Shown one piece after another: positions 7,556-17,138 of a stretch of 64,000 nucleotides of DNA (within the stretch, counting starts at the first letter, position 1; each line of letters opens with the position of its first letter). Location: NCBI RefSeq assembly GCF_000499785.1, contig NZ_HG726029.1:1-64000 (forward strand), in the 5' to 3' direction. This DNA is from Bacteroides neonati (GTDB lineage Bacteria > Bacteroidota > Bacteroidia > Bacteroidales > Bacteroidaceae). The notes under the pieces were generated by a model, which saw only the letters and a list, made by a program, of their open reading frames with translations, was not told the origin of the DNA and did not search any database. A program made the translations under genes and the position numbers.

Positions 7556-10500
7556 ATGAATATATCCGAATTAAGCATCCGCCGACCGGTATTGGCCACG
7601 GTATTAACGCTCATCATCCTACTCTTTGGTTTCATTGGGTACAGCTACTTGGGTGTACGCGAGTACCCTTCGGTCGATAACCCGATTATTTCCGTCTCCT
7701 GCTCGTATCCCGGTGCCAATGCCGACGTGATAGAGAATCAGATCACCGAACCCTTGGAACAAAACATCAACGGTATTCCCGGTATCCGTTCGCTGTCGAG
7801 TGTAAGCCGACAAGGACAAAGCCGCATCACGGTGGAGTTTGAATTATCTGTCGATTTGGAAACGGCAGCCAACGACGTACGCGACAAGGTATCGCGTGCA
7901 CAACGTTACCTGCCCCGCGACTGCGACCCACCTACCGTATCAAAGGCCGATGCCGATGCCATGCCTATCTTGATGGTAGCGATTCAGAGCGATAAGCGAA
8001 GCCTTTTGGAACTAAGCGAAATAGCCGAGCTAACGGTAAAGGAACAACTGCAAACCATAGCCGATGTGAGCAGCGTATCCATCTGGGGAGAGAAGCGTTA
8101 CTCGATGCGTTTGTGGCTCGATCCGCTCAAGATGTCGGGCTACGGCATCACGCCCATCGATGTAAAGAATGCGGTCGACCGCGAGAACGTAGAGCTTCCC
8201 TCGGGCAGTATCGAAGGAAATACGACCGAACTAACCATCCGCACATTGGGGCTGATGACCACTGCCAACGAGTTCAACAACCTTATCATCAAAGAGGTCG
8301 ACAACCGGATCATCCGCTTCAGCGACATCGGACGTGCCGAACTCGGAGCTGCCGATATCCGCAGTTATATGAAGATGAACGGTGTACCGATGGTAGGCGT
8401 CGTGGTGATTCCACAACCCGGTGCCAACCACATCGAGATAGCCGATGCGGTATATGCACGCATGGAGACGATGAAGAAAGACCTGCCCGATGATGTACAT
8501 TACAGCTATGGGTTCGACAACACCAAGTTTATCCGCGCTTCGATTACCGAGGTAGAGGATACGGTTTATGTGGCGTTCATCTTGGTTATCATCATCATCT
8601 TCCTCTTCCTGCGCGACTGGCGTGTAACGCTGGTGCCCTGCATCGTTATTCCCGTATCGCTGATCGGTGCTTTCTTTGTCATGTATCTGGCAGGCTTCTC
8701 GATCAACGTGCTCTCCATGTTGGCCATTGTGCTCTCCGTAGGCTTGGTGGTCGACGACGCCATCGTAATGACCGAGAATATCTACATCCGTATCGAACGG
8801 GGCATGGAACCCAAAGAAGCAGGTATCGAAGGGGCGAAGGAGATATTCTTTGCAGTAATCTCGACCACCATCACGCTGGTAGCCGTGTTCTTCCCCATCG
8901 TGTTTATGGATGGAATGACGGGACGACTCTTCCGCGAGTTCAGTATGGTTATCACCGGATCGGTCATCATCTCTTCGTTTGCCGCACTTACGTTCACCCC
9001 GATGCTCGCTACCAAACTGTTGGTTCGACGGGAAAAGAAAAACTGGTTTTACCGCAAAACCGAACCTTTCTTCGAAGGCATGAACCGGATGTACAGCCAT
9101 TCGTTGGCTGCCTTCTTGCGCAAACGATATTTGGCTATTCCTTTTATAGCCGTTACCATCGGCCTCATCGGGTTCTTATGGAATTACATCCCCTCGGAGA
9201 TGGCCCCGTTGGAAGACCGTTCGAGCATCAGCATCAATACACGTGGTGCCGAAGGAGTTACGTACGAATACATTCGCGACTATACAGAGAGCATCAATAC
9301 ATTGGTCGACTCGATCATGCCCGATGCCGAAGCTGTAACCGCCCGCGTATCGAGCGGCAACGGTAACGTGCGAATTACCTTGCGCGACATGAAAGACCGC
9401 GATTACACACAAATGGACGTAGCCGAACGGTTATCGAAAGCGGTACAGAAGAAAACGCAGGCACGAGCTTTCGTACAGCAATCGTCGACCTTCGGCAGCC
9501 GCCGTGGGGGTATGCCTGTGCAATACGTGCTGCAAGCCATCAACCTGGAAAAGCTACAAGAGGTATTGCCCAAGTTCATGGCCAAGGTATATGAGAATCC
9601 TACGTTTCAGATGGCCGATGTGGATTTGAAATTCAGTAAACCCGAAGCACGAATCAACATCGACCGCGACAAAGCAAGTACCATGGGCGTAAGCACACGC
9701 AACATTGCCCAGACATTGCAATACGGACTGAGCGGGCAACGTATGGGCTATTTCTACATGAACGGCAAGCAGTACGAAATTCTGGGAGAGATCAATCGCC
9801 AACAACGCAACAAGCCCGCCGACTTGAAATCGATCTACATCCGCAGTGATAAGGGAGAGATGGTGCAACTCGACAACCTGATCGAACTCAACGAAGGCAT
9901 TGCACCGCCACAACTGTACCGATACAATCGCTTTGTATCGGCTACCGTATCGGCAGGGCTTGCCGAAGGGAAAACCATCGGGCAGGGACTGGAGGAGATG
10001 GACAAGATAGCCAAGGAGACATTGGACGATTCGTTCCGTACGGCACTAACGGGCGACTCGAAGGAGTACCGGGAAAGTTCGTCGAGCCTCATGTTTGCTT
10101 TCGTACTGGCCATTCTGCTTATCTATCTGATTCTGGCGGCACAGTTCGAGAGTTTCAAAGATCCTTTGATTGTGATGCTGACCGTTCCGCTTGCCATTGG
10201 TGGCGCACTGGTCTTTATGTACTACTCCGATCAGACCATGAATATATTCAGCCAGATCGGTATCATCATGCTCATCGGACTCGTAGCGAAGAACGGTATC
10301 CTCATTGTGGAGTTTGCCAATCAGAAACAAGAGGCCGGCGAAGATAAGATGCAAGCCATTAAGGACGCTTCGCTGCAACGCCTGCGCCCCATCCTGATGA
10401 CGAGTGCATCGACCATTCTGGGATTGTTGCCGTTAGCCTTTGCCTCGGGCGAGGGTCGCAACGGACGTATTGCCATGGGTATTGCCGTAGTAGGGGGCAT

Positions 10501-10591
10501 GTTGGTATCCACACTACTGACCATGTACATTGTTCCGGCCGTATACAGTTATATTTCTACCAACCGAACCAAGAAGAATTTACAATCATGA
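7556..10591 (+). CDS. RND (HAE1-type) multidrug efflux permease
   Basis: This 1011-residue inner-membrane proton-driven pump is of the AcrB/MexB class. It has the expected N-terminal helix (RRPVLATVLTLIILLFGFIGY), two large periplasmic loops and twelve membrane helices in two halves. The essential proton-relay aspartates are in GLVVDDAIVMTEN (helix 4, near residue 400). The helix-10 lysine is in GLVAKNGILIVEF. The length is slightly shorter than AcrB but normal for Bacteroidetes. It overlaps the downstream channel gene by 4 bp (ATGA), implying translational coupling. Substrate could be drugs, bile acids or dyes; none can be assigned. Confidence 0.95.
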   Translation: MNISELSIRRPVLATVLTLIILLFGFIGYSYLGVREYPSVDNPIISVSCSYPGANADVIENQITEPLEQNINGIPGIRSLSSVSRQGQSRITVEFELSVDLETAANDVRDKVSRAQRYLPRDCDPPTVSKADADAMPILMVAIQSDKRSLLELSEIAELTVKEQLQTIADVSSVSIWGEKRYSMRLWLDPLKMSGYGITPIDVKNAVDRENVELPSGSIEGNTTELTIRTLGLMTTANEFNNLIIKEVDNRIIRFSDIGRAELGAADIRSYMKMNGVPMVGVVVIPQPGANHIEIADAVYARMETMKKDLPDDVHYSYGFDNTKFIRASITEVEDTVYVAFILVIIIIFLFLRDWRVTLVPCIVIPVSLIGAFFVMYLAGFSINVLSMLAIVLSVGLVVDDAIVMTENIYIRIERGMEPKEAGIEGAKEIFFAVISTTITLVAVFFPIVFMDGMTGRLFREFSMVITGSVIISSFAALTFTPMLATKLLVRREKKNWFYRKTEPFFEGMNRMYSHSLAAFLRKRYLAIPFIAVTIGLIGFLWNYIPSEMAPLEDRSSISINTRGAEGVTYEYIRDYTESINTLVDSIMPDAEAVTARVSSGNGNVRITLRDMKDRDYTQMDVAERLSKAVQKKTQARAFVQQSSTFGSRRGGMPVQYVLQAINLEKLQEVLPKFMAKVYENPTFQMADVDLKFSKPEARINIDRDKASTMGVSTRNIAQTLQYGLSGQRMGYFYMNGKQYEILGEINRQQRNKPADLKSIYIRSDKGEMVQLDNLIELNEGIAPPQLYRYNRFVSATVSAGLAEGKTIGQGLEEMDKIAKETLDDSFRTALTGDSKEYRESSSSLMFAFVLAILLIYLILAAQFESFKDPLIVMLTVPLAIGGALVFMYYSDQTMNIFSQIGIIMLIGLVAKNGILIVEFANQKQEAGEDKMQAIKDASLQRLRPILMTSASTILGLLPLAFASGEGRNGRIAMGIAVVGGMLVSTLLTMYIVPAVYSYISTNRTKKNLQS

Positions 10592-11904
10592 AACGACTAT
10601 TCTATATACTAACCTGTTGCAGCTTACCCCTCATGGCACAAGCTCAAGAGGTATATACACTGAAATCATGCCTTGAGAATGGTTTGCAAAACAATTACTC
10701 GCTGCGCATCACTCAAAACACCGAGCAGATTAGTAAAAACAATGCTACACTGGGCAATGCGGGTTACCTGCCTACACTCGATCTGAGTGCAGGCTATAAA
10801 GGAACAATAGACAATACCGAAAGCAAACTGCGCGAAACAGGCGAGATCAGTAAAGAAAACGGTGTATTCGACCAAGCACTTAGCGTCGGGGCAAACCTGA
10901 ACTGGACACTGTTCGACGGTTTCAACATCACGACCAACTATAAGCGCCTCAAAGAACTGGAACGACAAGGTGCAACCAACACGCGCATTGCCATCGAAGA
11001 TTTTGTTGCAGGTATGGCAGCAGAGTATTATAACTTTGTACAACAAAAGATCCGCTTAAAGAACTTTCGCTATGCGACTTCGCTTTCGAAAGAACGGTTG
11101 CGTATCGTAGAGGAGCGTTATCATATCGGTAACTTCTCGCGGTTAGATTATCAACAGGCAAAGGTCGATTTCAATTCGGACAGTGCCAAGTACATGAAGC
11201 AGCAGGAGCTATTGAACACCTCTCGCATCCGGTTAAACGAACTGATGGCAAATCCGGAGGTAGACAAACGCATACGCATCAAAGACTCGCTCATTCAGGT
11301 TAACACGCAACTTACCTTCGATGAGTTATGGAACGCTACGCTGGCAACCAATGCCGTACTACTGAAAGCCGAACAGAACACAAGACTGGCACAGTTAGAT
11401 TATAAAAGCATTCAATCGCGCAACTACCCTTACCTGAAGCTGAATACGGGCTATGGTTATACGCTGAACAAATACGACATCTCGCCCAATAGCCGCCGGA
11501 GCAACCTGGGCTTCAACGGCGGACTAACCTTGGGTTTTACCATCTTCGACGGCAATCGCCGACGCGAACGAAAGAATGCTGATATCGCCATCAAGAATTC
11601 GCGCTTGCAACAAGAAGAGTTGGAATTGACCCTACAGGCAGATATCAGTAATCTATGGCAAGCCTACCGCAACAACCTCGAAATGCTGAAGTTGGAACGG
11701 CAGAATCTGGTAGCTGCCAAAGAGAATTACGAAATTGCCATGGAACGCTATCTGCTGGGAAACCTATCGGGTATCGAGATGCGTGAGGCACAAAAGAGCT
11801 TACTCGATGCCGAAGAGCGAATTTTATCGGCCGAATACGATACGAAACTTTGCGAAATATCACTCCTGCAAATCAGTGGCAATGTATTGAGCTATATGCA
11901 ATAA
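10588..11904 (+). CDS. TolC-family outer-membrane efflux channel
   Basis: The 438-residue product has a signal peptide (MKRLFYILTCCSLPLMAQAQ). Two repeated outer-membrane-efflux domains follow: long coiled helices with beta strands such as LNTGYGYTLNKYD and the second-half GFTIFDGNRRRERKNADIAI. It would form the trimeric exit duct for the adaptor and pump encoded directly upstream. Its ATG overlaps the pump stop codon. Plus-strand genes pause here until the cluster that starts at 29774. Confidence 0.93.
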   Translation: MKRLFYILTCCSLPLMAQAQEVYTLKSCLENGLQNNYSLRITQNTEQISKNNATLGNAGYLPTLDLSAGYKGTIDNTESKLRETGEISKENGVFDQALSVGANLNWTLFDGFNITTNYKRLKELERQGATNTRIAIEDFVAGMAAEYYNFVQQKIRLKNFRYATSLSKERLRIVEERYHIGNFSRLDYQQAKVDFNSDSAKYMKQQELLNTSRIRLNELMANPEVDKRIRIKDSLIQVNTQLTFDELWNATLATNAVLLKAEQNTRLAQLDYKSIQSRNYPYLKLNTGYGYTLNKYDISPNSRRSNLGFNGGLTLGFTIFDGNRRRERKNADIAIKNSRLQQEELELTLQADISNLWQAYRNNLEMLKLERQNLVAAKENYEIAMERYLLGNLSGIEMREAQKSLLDAEERILSAEYDTKLCEISLLQISGNVLSYMQ

Positions 11905-12192
11905 TATGCCAATTATTACTCCATAAAAAAACAGTTCGAAGCTTTTAACAAAGGAGTCACCTGCCTGTAGAAAGGATACCGGATGGTGCCTTGTACCGAC
12001 TGCGAACCACTATGGGCACGCTTGTACGAACGAGACACCAGCCGTCCTTTCTTTTGCGATCGTGATGGTATTAAGAAATACGATCTATCCGAGATAGGAT
12101 ACGAACGTCGCAATGGATATAGCTGTTATAACAATGCAGGCATCAAGCTGCTTAAGAGTTACGAGCAATGGAAAAAGGAGAACGGCCGTTAG
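11905..12192 (+). pseudogene. Possible gene remnant interrupted by an amber codon
   Basis: Immediately after the tolC-type stop, one frame reads as protein-like sequence from about 11911 to 12192, broken only by TAG at 11968-11970. The downstream part can start at ATG 11983 and gives 69 residues (contains RPFFCDRDGIKKYDLSEIG and GYSCYNNAGIKLLKSYEQW). The composition looks coding, with many Tyr, Cys and Asp, but the family was not recognised. It could be the C-terminal remnant of a lost gene or a small real gene starting at 11983. It overlaps the end of the minus-strand acyltransferase by 4 bp. Confidence 0.35.
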
Positions 12193-13337
12193 CCGACCAA
12201 CCATTTTGCCTTCTTGCCCATGCAGCGATAAATAAGCCATACAAGCAACCACGATATGCCAAACGCTATAACAGATGCTATAGGAATCTGCAAACCTAAT
12301 GGAACGTTCAAGTAACGCATCACGACCACCGACGGGCCGGTGAAGAAGTAATGTATCATATAGATACCGAATCCGCATACCGTCAGGTTGGCCAATGCCC
12401 TCTTCGTTCGTTCCGAACGCACCTTTACTTTCTTAGCCAACATAAATACCGGGAACGTCATCAGCAATACATTGATGGAGCAATAAGTAAAGAAGAGCTC
12501 AAGCATCTCATCCGAATACTCCGGTAGAGCCGTTATATAGCGGAAACCGAAGAAGGTAATCAGGTAACCTACCACAAACATAGGAAGGCCGATAGCCATC
12601 GTTTTGCCCAACGACCAATCGAGGTTGCGCAAGTAATGCCCCAACAGCAGATAACCATTGAATCCGGCAAAAGCATAAAGCATACCAAAAGCATTCCATG
12701 AACAGGTTCCCCACAAATAGGGTGCTACAAACTGATTATAATAAGGTATCAACAAAGTAACTCCCCATGCCAACAAGAAATACAACTTGGCACGCTCCGA
12801 AGCCTTCTCGACCCATGCCGAAAAGATGGGCATATACAGATAAAGACCGATAAGCAGATAGATATACCACATATGAACCGCCAGAATAGAGAAGTTGAAC
12901 GGTATGTGTAGAATATAGTCGAGCGATACGGCAAATGACTGTCGGGCAACCTCCTCGCCCGAATAAGGGAAGAAGTCGAGGATAATCTTCGGATCTAATC
13001 CGAGCAACCCGGTAATCCAAGGGAACAGATTGTAAATGACAGACCAAATAAGGAAAGGGAAAAACACCCGTGGAATTCTCTTCTTATAAAAGACGGATGC
13101 TTCGCCACGTACGGGCAGTAATAACGCACCGGTGATCATTACAAACAGCGGTACGCAAGGACGTAGTAACGAACCGTAGATAGCACCCCAGAGTTTTATT
13201 TGATCGATATTGGGAGCAACTCCCGGATAGAAATTGAAAGGGTCGGTGCAATGGCAACAAACGACCGTAAACATGGCAATCAGCCGCACGACATCTAACC
13301 AGACCACATGCTGATTTTGTTGTTGAATAGGATTCAT
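12189..13337 (-). CDS. Acyltransferase-3 family integral membrane protein
   Basis: This 382-residue protein is of the OatA/WecH type, which O-acetylates cell-surface sugars. The family start is visible (VVWLDVVRLIAMFTVVCCHC, with the conserved Arg and His). About ten hydrophobic helices follow, including the segment RPCVPLFVMITGALLLP. No extra SGNH domain is present, so it is a stand-alone membrane acyltransferase. The acceptor is unknown (O-antigen, capsule or peptidoglycan). It is downstream of fumarase on the same strand but separated by a terminator. Confidence 0.85.
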   Translation of the reverse strand: MNPIQQQNQHVVWLDVVRLIAMFTVVCCHCTDPFNFYPGVAPNIDQIKLWGAIYGSLLRPCVPLFVMITGALLLPVRGEASVFYKKRIPRVFFPFLIWSVIYNLFPWITGLLGLDPKIILDFFPYSGEEVARQSFAVSLDYILHIPFNFSILAVHMWYIYLLIGLYLYMPIFSAWVEKASERAKLYFLLAWGVTLLIPYYNQFVAPYLWGTCSWNAFGMLYAFAGFNGYLLLGHYLRNLDWSLGKTMAIGLPMFVVGYLITFFGFRYITALPEYSDEMLELFFTYCSINVLLMTFPVFMLAKKVKVRSERTKRALANLTVCGFGIYMIHYFFTGPSVVVMRYLNVPLGLQIPIASVIAFGISWLLVWLIYRCMGKKAKWLVG

Positions 13338-13370
13338 CGTATTAGTAGTTTATATGTGTTAGCAAAGAAA

Positions 13371-13407
13371 GACAGAGCCTCATAGGTATTCTCTACGAGA
13401 CTCTGTC
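13371..13407 (-). terminator. Terminator of the fumarase gene
   Basis: The arms GACAGAG-c-CTC (13371-13381) and GAG-a-CTCTGTC (13397-13407) form a 10-bp stem with one mismatch. Reading the minus strand, the stem is followed by TTTCTTTG. It lies 27 bp past the fumarase stop. Confidence 0.65.
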
Positions 13408-13433
13408 CGTTTTATCTATTTTTTAAGTAACTC

Positions 13434-15077
13434 TTATTTGCAACTGCCTGCACAACGAGGCTTTATTTGCTTAAAGAAGTCATTCCCTTTATCATCGACC
13501 AAAATAAATGCAGGGAAGTTTTCTACCTCGATTTTCCAGATAGCTTCCATTCCCAGTTCGGGATATTCTACACATTCAATGCTCTTGATGTTGTTCTGAG
13601 CCAGAATAGCAGCCGGTCCGCCGATTGATCCTAAATAGAAACCTCCGTGTTTCTGACAAGCATCGGTTACCTGCTGGCTACGATTGCCCTTAGCCAACAT
13701 AATCATGCTACCGCCGTGTTCTTGGAAAAGGTCTACGTACGAGTCCATACGTCCCGCAGTGGTAGGTCCCATCGATCCGCAAGCCATACCATGAGGAGTC
13801 TTTGCAGGTCCGGCATAGTAAATCGGATGATCTTTTACGTATTGTGGCAGACCTTCGCCACGGTCGATACGCTCTTTGAGTTTCGCATGGGCGATATCAC
13901 GACCTACGATAATCGTTCCGTTGAGCGACAAACGCGTAGCTACCGGATACTTGCTGAGCTCTTTCAGAATATGAGCCATCGGCTGGTTCAGGTTGATCTG
14001 TACAGCTTCACCTTCGCCGGCCTGACGTAGTTCGGCAGGAATCAACTCACTTGGGTTTGAGTCAAGCTTCTCGATCCAGATACCTTCTTTATTAATCTTA
14101 CACTTCACGTTGCGATCGGCCGAGCACGATACGCCTAAACCTACGGGACACGAAGCACCGTGACGAGGCAAGCGGATGATACGCACATCGTGAGCATAAT
14201 ACTTACCACCAAACTGAGCACCCAGCCCAATCTTTTGTGCCTCTTCGAGTACTTGTTTTTCCAATTCTATATCGCGGAAAGCACGACCACCTTCGTTACC
14301 GCTCGTTGGCAATTCATCATAATAATGAGTCGAAGCCAACTTAACTGTCAACAGGTTCTTTTCGGCCGACGTACCACCAATCACAAAAGCAATGTGATAA
14401 GGAGGACAAGCGGCTGTACCCAATGTCTTCATCTTCTCTACCAGATAAGGAACCAATGAAGTAGGATTCAGAATAGCCTTTGTTTCCTGATACAGATATG
14501 TTTTATTGGCAGAACCACCACCTTTGGTTACGCAAAGGAACTTATACTCCATGCCCTCTGTTGCTTCAATATCAATTTGAGCCGGTAGGTTGCATTTGGT
14601 ATTTACCTCTTCGTACATGGTCAACGGAGCATTTTGCGAATAACGCAGATTCTCTTCGGTGTAGGTTTTGTAAACACCGAGCGAAAGAGCCTCTTCATCG
14701 CAGTATCCGGTCCATACCTGCTGTCCTTTCTCGCCATGAATAATAGCCGTACCGGTATCCTGACAGAAAGGAAGCTTGCCTTTGGCCGCTACTTCGGCAT
14801 TGCGTAAGAAAGTCAATGCTACATATTTATCATTATCACTTGCTTCGGGATCGTTCAGAATCTTTGCCACCTGCTCATTGTGCGAGCGACGAAGCATAAA
14901 CGATACATCACGGAAAGCCGCGTTGGACATAGCCGTAAGACCTTCCGGCTGAATTTTCAGAACCGGTGTTCCTTCAAACTCGCTTACTGAAACGTAATCT
15001 TTCGTAAGCAGATAATACTCGGTAGTATCGGGCCCTAACGGAAAAGGATGCTGATACTTAAACGGAGGTGTTGCCAT
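13434..15077 (-). CDS. fumA: Class I fumarate hydratase (4Fe-4S)
   Basis: This enzyme interconverts fumarate and malate using an oxygen-sensitive 4Fe-4S cluster. In anaerobic Bacteroides it works in the reductive branch to succinate. The 547-residue product joins the alpha and beta domains as in FumA/FumB. N-terminal signatures include GKLPFCQDTGTAIIHG and GGGSANKTYLYQET, then TAACPPYHIAFVIGG. The C-terminal domain has GMACGSMGPTTAGRMDSYV. Cysteines in CQDTG and GTAACPP are likely cluster ligands. A -7 box at 15115-15122 suggests its own promoter; a terminator follows. Confidence 0.95.
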   Translation of the reverse strand: MATPPFKYQHPFPLGPDTTEYYLLTKDYVSVSEFEGTPVLKIQPEGLTAMSNAAFRDVSFMLRRSHNEQVAKILNDPEASDNDKYVALTFLRNAEVAAKGKLPFCQDTGTAIIHGEKGQQVWTGYCDEEALSLGVYKTYTEENLRYSQNAPLTMYEEVNTKCNLPAQIDIEATEGMEYKFLCVTKGGGSANKTYLYQETKAILNPTSLVPYLVEKMKTLGTAACPPYHIAFVIGGTSAEKNLLTVKLASTHYYDELPTSGNEGGRAFRDIELEKQVLEEAQKIGLGAQFGGKYYAHDVRIIRLPRHGASCPVGLGVSCSADRNVKCKINKEGIWIEKLDSNPSELIPAELRQAGEGEAVQINLNQPMAHILKELSKYPVATRLSLNGTIIVGRDIAHAKLKERIDRGEGLPQYVKDHPIYYAGPAKTPHGMACGSMGPTTAGRMDSYVDLFQEHGGSMIMLAKGNRSQQVTDACQKHGGFYLGSIGGPAAILAQNNIKSIECVEYPELGMEAIWKIEVENFPAFILVDDKGNDFFKQIKPRCAGSCK

Positions 15078-15114
15078 ATTTATACTTTTTAATACGTAAT
15101 GTTAGTTAGTGAGG

Positions 15115-15122
15115 CAAAGGTA
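15115..15122 (-). promoter_or_regulatory. -7 element for fumarase
   Basis: The minus strand reads TACCTTTG followed by C, about 38 bp upstream of the fumarase ATG. No good -33 TTTG is present at the right distance, so the call rests on the -7 box. Confidence 0.5.
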
Positions 15123-15133
15123 ATAATAGTTTT

Positions 15134-17122
15134 TTATACGAGCTGCCCGATACGATTAATTAATTCTTCGCCCAATGCTGTTTTATCGTCGATATGCTGC
15201 AATACAGCCATCACAAACGGATTGCTCTCAAAGTCGCCCCGTACCTGCTCGAAGTCTTGCTTCATCTCATGCCGCGAACCATCGGCTCCAAAGCCTGTCA
15301 TCGACGAGAGCGAGAACTCCTTACGGGCATCGTCATAGACCATGCGGTCTAGTCCAACCACTGCTTCACGCCACGACTTAACGATCCCAATAATCTCTTC
15401 GGCCGTAATCGTCTCGGGGTTTAGCCCGTAAAACTCTTGAATTTTACTATATGCCCACGTCCACTCATAAGTGTAGTAACGTTCGTGCATCTCGGCAAAG
15501 CGGGCATTGATGGTCTTTAGTTGATCTACTTCGCCACTTTCGATTGCTCCCAGCAATTGTTCTATTTCACTTTTAGGAGCAATCAATCCCGATATATCCA
15601 CCCATTCGCCACATCCGATGCTCGTATCGGGTTTCAGTCGTTGGCGGATATCCTCATTCGTCTGGAAGTTGATACCTTCGAGACGCTTAATAATTGAGTT
15701 GCCCAGAAACTTATGAATCGCTATCTCGTAGTACTTCATTCCGCTATTGAGCGACGAGTTCTTTATCTTGGCACTCTGATAAGAGTAGATTTCAGACGTT
15801 TCGCCCGATACCCGTTTGAGGTCTCTCAAGATAGACAGCCCTTTGAACATTTTCTGAATGGTATAGGGGCTCAACAGGTTGTAGTTAATAAAGTCCAGCT
15901 TATGAGGATCGGTTCGTTTGTCGCGCTTCGGCCATTTCTGTGCATCGCGAATGGTTCCTACGCTTCGCAGATTGACTCCCGGCACAAGATAAGTCGTGTT
16001 GCCCTGCTCTATCAGGTAAGAAAAAGGCAGATTAGAGGTATCGGCATGGTTCACGTGCCGCCCCATCACCAGAGAGAAAGCTCCCACCCTGGCAGGCCAT
16101 AGAATATAAGAATCGGAAGTAGTCTTGGCACCCCGCTCCAATGTACCTTGATGAATCGGCCCCAACTTATACATGTGGTTGCTTTGATTTGACCCCGAAC
16201 CGGCATTCATAAAGGAGAACATACCGGCAATGAGCAAGGTCGATTTATGATGCGTTACCGTATAAGGACCGGCAAAGATGGCACAAGCCTCTCCATTCTC
16301 TCCCTGGCAGTTGCTAAAGAAAAGCGAATCGGATGCCGAATAGTTATGTCCAAGCTGGCAAGCCTGCCCCACGAAGCAGCGACTCAATACCGTTCCGTCA
16401 TTGACATGCGAACCCGATGAGATGATAAAATCATCGCAGATCACCCCGTGGCCAATGTGTACGGGAGCTACCGCATTGCTATTGATGCTACCATTCCTTA
16501 AACGGCATGTGCCTTCGATGCGGCAATAATCTCCGATACGTACATTTTTAATCGAACCTGTGTTGAGAATCATCACATGGCTACCGATAGATCCAACAGT
16601 CGAAGCATGCTTGGAGGCATAGTAATCGGTGATTTTCTTCATCCGACTAATCAGTTCGGGACGATGGCGATAAAGTGCAAGTATATAAGCCTGATGCGCC
16701 GACAGTTTATCGTTCATCCACACCTCTCGCCCTCCGGTTTCATTGAGTACGGATATTTCGGTTCCATTGCCAAAGGTAGAACAGGAATCTACCAGAATGA
16801 TATCGACATTTTCAATAAACGTATCGTCGCCAATTTCATAGTTGGCGATATAATTCTGGATATTTTCAATGCAGCAGTTATCTCCCACCGTTGCATTGTG
16901 CAAGGTTACGTGCCGCAATCCCGAATGTTTTTTAATACCACCGGGCAATATAAACTCCGAATCGAAGCGCCCCAGCTTCACCTCACCCGAAAAACGGGTG
17001 TGGTGAACAAAACACGTTGTGAAGCCTTCAGCTACCCATACACTCTCCCAGTTATCAGCCAAACACGACTGACTCTTCAACTGAAGAATTTCGTCCTCAG
17101 TCAAGTTACGGTAATTTCTCAT
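15134..17122 (-). CDS. DUF4954 left-handed beta-helix protein
   Basis: The 662-residue product matches the DUF4954 family of Bacteroidetes in length and start (MRNYRNLTEDEILQL). Its first ~400 residues contain many hexapeptide-type turns (for example VHIGHGVICDDFIISSGS and GQACQLGHNYSASDS), as in left-handed beta-helix sugar-nucleotide transferases. A helical C-terminal part follows. The biochemical function is not established. It lies 16 bp after hflX on the same strand and is probably co-transcribed with it. Confidence 0.8.
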   Translation of the reverse strand: MRNYRNLTEDEILQLKSQSCLADNWESVWVAEGFTTCFVHHTRFSGEVKLGRFDSEFILPGGIKKHSGLRHVTLHNATVGDNCCIENIQNYIANYEIGDDTFIENVDIILVDSCSTFGNGTEISVLNETGGREVWMNDKLSAHQAYILALYRHRPELISRMKKITDYYASKHASTVGSIGSHVMILNTGSIKNVRIGDYCRIEGTCRLRNGSINSNAVAPVHIGHGVICDDFIISSGSHVNDGTVLSRCFVGQACQLGHNYSASDSLFFSNCQGENGEACAIFAGPYTVTHHKSTLLIAGMFSFMNAGSGSNQSNHMYKLGPIHQGTLERGAKTTSDSYILWPARVGAFSLVMGRHVNHADTSNLPFSYLIEQGNTTYLVPGVNLRSVGTIRDAQKWPKRDKRTDPHKLDFINYNLLSPYTIQKMFKGLSILRDLKRVSGETSEIYSYQSAKIKNSSLNSGMKYYEIAIHKFLGNSIIKRLEGINFQTNEDIRQRLKPDTSIGCGEWVDISGLIAPKSEIEQLLGAIESGEVDQLKTINARFAEMHERYYTYEWTWAYSKIQEFYGLNPETITAEEIIGIVKSWREAVVGLDRMVYDDARKEFSLSSMTGFGADGSRHEMKQDFEQVRGDFESNPFVMAVLQHIDDKTALGEELINRIGQLV

Positions 17123-17138
17123 ATTGTTCAGTTACGAA

